Shown here: positions 62,098 through 64,000 of the stretch, piece after piece
How the letters are laid out: every line of letters begins with the position of its first letter
Numbering within the stretch: position 1 is the first letter of the stretch
Position numbers and translations under genes: made by a program
DNA from: Smittium mucronatum
Taxonomy: Eukaryota; Kickxellomycota; Harpellomycetes; Harpellales; Legeriomycetaceae
Length of the DNA: 64,000 nt
Direction of reading: 5' to 3'
Assembly (NCBI GenBank): GCA_001953115.1
Contig: LSSL01000004.1
Coordinates: forward strand, 105,923-169,922
Notes under the pieces: model-generated
Told to the model about the DNA's origin: nothing
Seen by the model: the letters and a program-made list of their open reading frames with translations, nothing else
Database searches by the model: none

Positions 62098-62717
62098 TCC
62101 TAAGAGTGAAATACCTTGCCGTGGTTTAAGAGCTTATAGTGTACTTTTCGAAGAACACTAAACTAAAATTTCACGCAGCGTTGTACTACACTTGGTTGGG
62201 AATAGTGGAACAGCGCACAGCGGTTCAGAGGACAGTAATTCCAGAGGAGGTCCATTTCGAAGTAGAAGGAATCGTCGTTTAGCACAGCTGAGACATAGTC
62301 TAGTGCAAAAGTCCAGCGTTTGACAGTCAGGCGGATCTTAGAGTCTGGCAGCTATTTTTAAGAAATTCATGTCGATAAAACCCACGTTTGGGTAGGAGTC
62401 TAATTTTACTAATCCTGTTAGAAGTAGGTTCTGAATAGGAGCTCATTAGCTTCAATGGACTATTGTTCATGAAAAAGAGCTTAATTGTTGACTGCATGTA
62501 ACCTCAGCCATACAACTACTTGAAGCAATACCAGGTAGTTCTTTTGGTTGGTAGATTGTACCCTTTTTCCGTAGGTACGCAGTCGGTAGCCCGGTAGAGG
62601 GGCTTATTGTAGTTAGGATAATAGTCTTTTCTATACGACTTTTTCTTTTTTTCATGTTTTTTTCAAATTTTTTTTAATGACTTTATCTCTCAATAAAATT
62701 CTGCGATACAAAAAAAA
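62098..62717 (+). mobile_element. Dispersed poly(A) retroposon, copy 3
   Basis: Same family as copies 1 and 2 but on the + strand, and the clearest for structure. It starts near 62098 (CCTAAGAGTGAAATACC). A box-A-like TGGTTTAAGAG lies at 62122-62132 and a TTTCGAAG block near 62146-62153. About 480 bp of family-specific body follow, then AATAAA at 62692-62697 and an eight-A tail at 62710-62717. It lies 147 bp after the stop codon of the secreted-protein gene, in the same orientation. Its tail abuts the broken end of the Ty3/gypsy relic, so it probably inserted into that element. Confidence 0.75.
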
Positions 62718-63903
62718 GAAAATGAGTTGAGGGTATTTGTCTAAACGCAAATCTTTATTCAAAATTATATAATAAACGCACATCTTATAACATATATTTT
62801 TTATTAACGATTAACACTGGTTTAGCCCACGTGGAAGAAGGCTTTATGGAAAATTTCCCTATGAGCTCAGAAAATGATTCTTTGAGCCGTTTAAGTTGTT
62901 GATCGTTGTATTGATATCCTAACCGAAGTACTGGAGGGTGTTCTGCTGTAACTATTTTGTGTTCAACCTTTCTATTTGGTATGTGATTATATTCAAATTC
63001 TTTGAATGCTTATTTATATTTTTTTAATGTTAACCCATGATGAATCTTGTAGTTTTGCCACATTTCTCCCAGTTTCATTTATCTTTTTGTCACTATCACC
63101 CATTTCCTTAGTATATAATTTATATATTTCATGAGTTTTAATATTCTTTTTGTTGAGACTATGGTTAAGTCGGATTTAATATTGATATTTAGGGTAATAA
63201 TATTCTCATTAAATTTTATTTTCCATTTATTTTCATCATATAGGCGTGTAAATTTCTAACTATCCCACCAGTCAAATCCATTATTATTCTACATGTACTA
63301 TAAATATTTATAATATTTTTGGTATACTAATCCCATTTATTGGTATTAGATTGATATTTCAATTAGTAATTTAAAATACTATCCGTCTGCTGTAACCGCA
63401 TTATGTGGAGTCTTTAAATAAATCGAGCATAGACCCAATCTATTCGAAGTTTTTCAAGAAAAAAAGGATTTTGCTGCACAAAGTTATAAAGCATTTTTAC
63501 GCCGATTCAGTTGATGTTAAGTGTACGGCATGGGGAGTTAGGGCCATTTTTATTTAAAATCCTTTTGAGAATATCTGATTCCTTTGCCTAGGTATATATT
63601 TTGAAAGGTTTAATTTTCTTCTTTGTTCTTTGGGTTATTTAATTGTAATTCTTCGTAATTATGCATTTTATTCCTATTTTAATTTTCTTTAATTCCATCA
63701 TATATGAGTTGGGGGCCGTACAGAATTTTTGTTACTTTTCAAATTCAAGTTCTAGATCAAAATTCGTATCATTTAAAATATATCTATTTCTCTCTTCGGG
63801 TGATATAAAATCGTTTTTTTCGGTAATATCTACCAATTTCCTTACTGAATTGGCCCGTTTCCTGAATATCCATACTCTTCATTGTTTTTATTATAATATT
63901 TTC

Positions 63904-64000
<97 letters not shown>
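62718..64000 (-). pseudogene. Truncated Ty3/gypsy retrotransposon relic (PR-RT)
   Basis: On the - strand, entering from beyond the window end. A poly-Asn/Asn-rich Gag-like stretch (63904-64000 and on to about 63850, ending NNEEYGYSGNGPIQ) is followed by heavily decayed DNA. Then come a retropepsin-to-linker block (about 63400-63170: NAVTADG, GFDWWDS, ENKWKIKFNENI) and the start of reverse transcriptase (about 62990-62720: PPVLRLGYQYNDQQ, PSSTWAKPVLIVNKK and, after a frameshift, KMCVYYIILNKD and YPQL). These match the order and motifs of Ty3/gypsy Pol up to the first RT block. The RT stops exactly where the retroposon's A-tail begins. Stops and frameshifts make it non-functional. RNase H and integrase were not found. 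Confidence 0.75.
63904..64000. repeat. (ATT)n trinucleotide repeat to window edge
   Basis: About 32 uninterrupted ATT units running off the window. On the - strand they read AAT (Asn) in frame with the adjacent Gag-like relic, so the tract may have begun as a poly-Asn stretch and then expanded. Confidence 0.95.

Overview
The window reads as one very AT-rich eukaryotic contig (GC roughly a fifth to a quarter by eye), with five protein genes in 64 kb, all on the + strand. Three genes carry short spliceosomal introns (63-177 bp, GT...AG, mostly GTA-type donors) and two are intronless. Gene content (aspartyl aminopeptidase, a Zrg17/ZnT6-type cation diffusion facilitator, the ALG6 glucosyltransferase, Mrd1, and a secreted Ser/Asn-rich protein) and intron style point to a fungus. 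The Gag-like sequence of one decayed retroelement resembles, from memory, elements of AT-rich Kickxellomycotina gut fungi (Harpellales). That placement is tentative.

Layout. 1-23.4 kb is a gene desert. It holds a ~620-bp poly(A) retroposon (2.8-3.4 kb), a decayed DIRS-like retrotransposon on the - strand (4.1-6.6 kb), and a ~650-bp inverted duplication with a 2.2-kb spacer (7.9-11.4 kb). The aspartyl aminopeptidase gene (11 exons) lies at 23.6-25.9 kb. 26-39 kb is desert with an assembly gap between C-homopolymers (28.8-29.4 kb), decayed mini- and microsatellites and a perfect 18-bp hairpin. 39.2-42.0 kb holds faint retroelement or tyrosine-recombinase relics. The CDF transporter gene (7 exons) is at 42.1-43.8 kb, followed by desert to 51.2 kb and a second retroposon copy. 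The gene-dense part runs from 52.2 to 62 kb: ALG6 (6 exons), MRD1 (intronless) and the secreted low-complexity protein (intronless). A third retroposon copy and a truncated Ty3/gypsy relic that runs off the end close the window.

Functional view. ALG6 and the CDF protein probably act in the ER/secretory pathway (N-glycan precursor glucosylation; zinc supply as the non-transporting partner of a heterodimer). The secreted protein would be a client of that pathway. Mrd1 is a nucleolar 18S rRNA processing factor and the aminopeptidase is a housekeeping metallopeptidase. There is no sign of an operon or gene cluster.

The most notable non-genic signals are a three-copy tRNA-headed, poly(A)-tailed retroposon family; unbroken G/C homopolymers of 10-28 nt scattered through otherwise AT-rich DNA; the long inverted repeat; and the periodic, Tyr-anchored Ser/Asn domain of the secreted protein. 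No CRISPR array, rRNA gene or convincing tRNA gene was seen.
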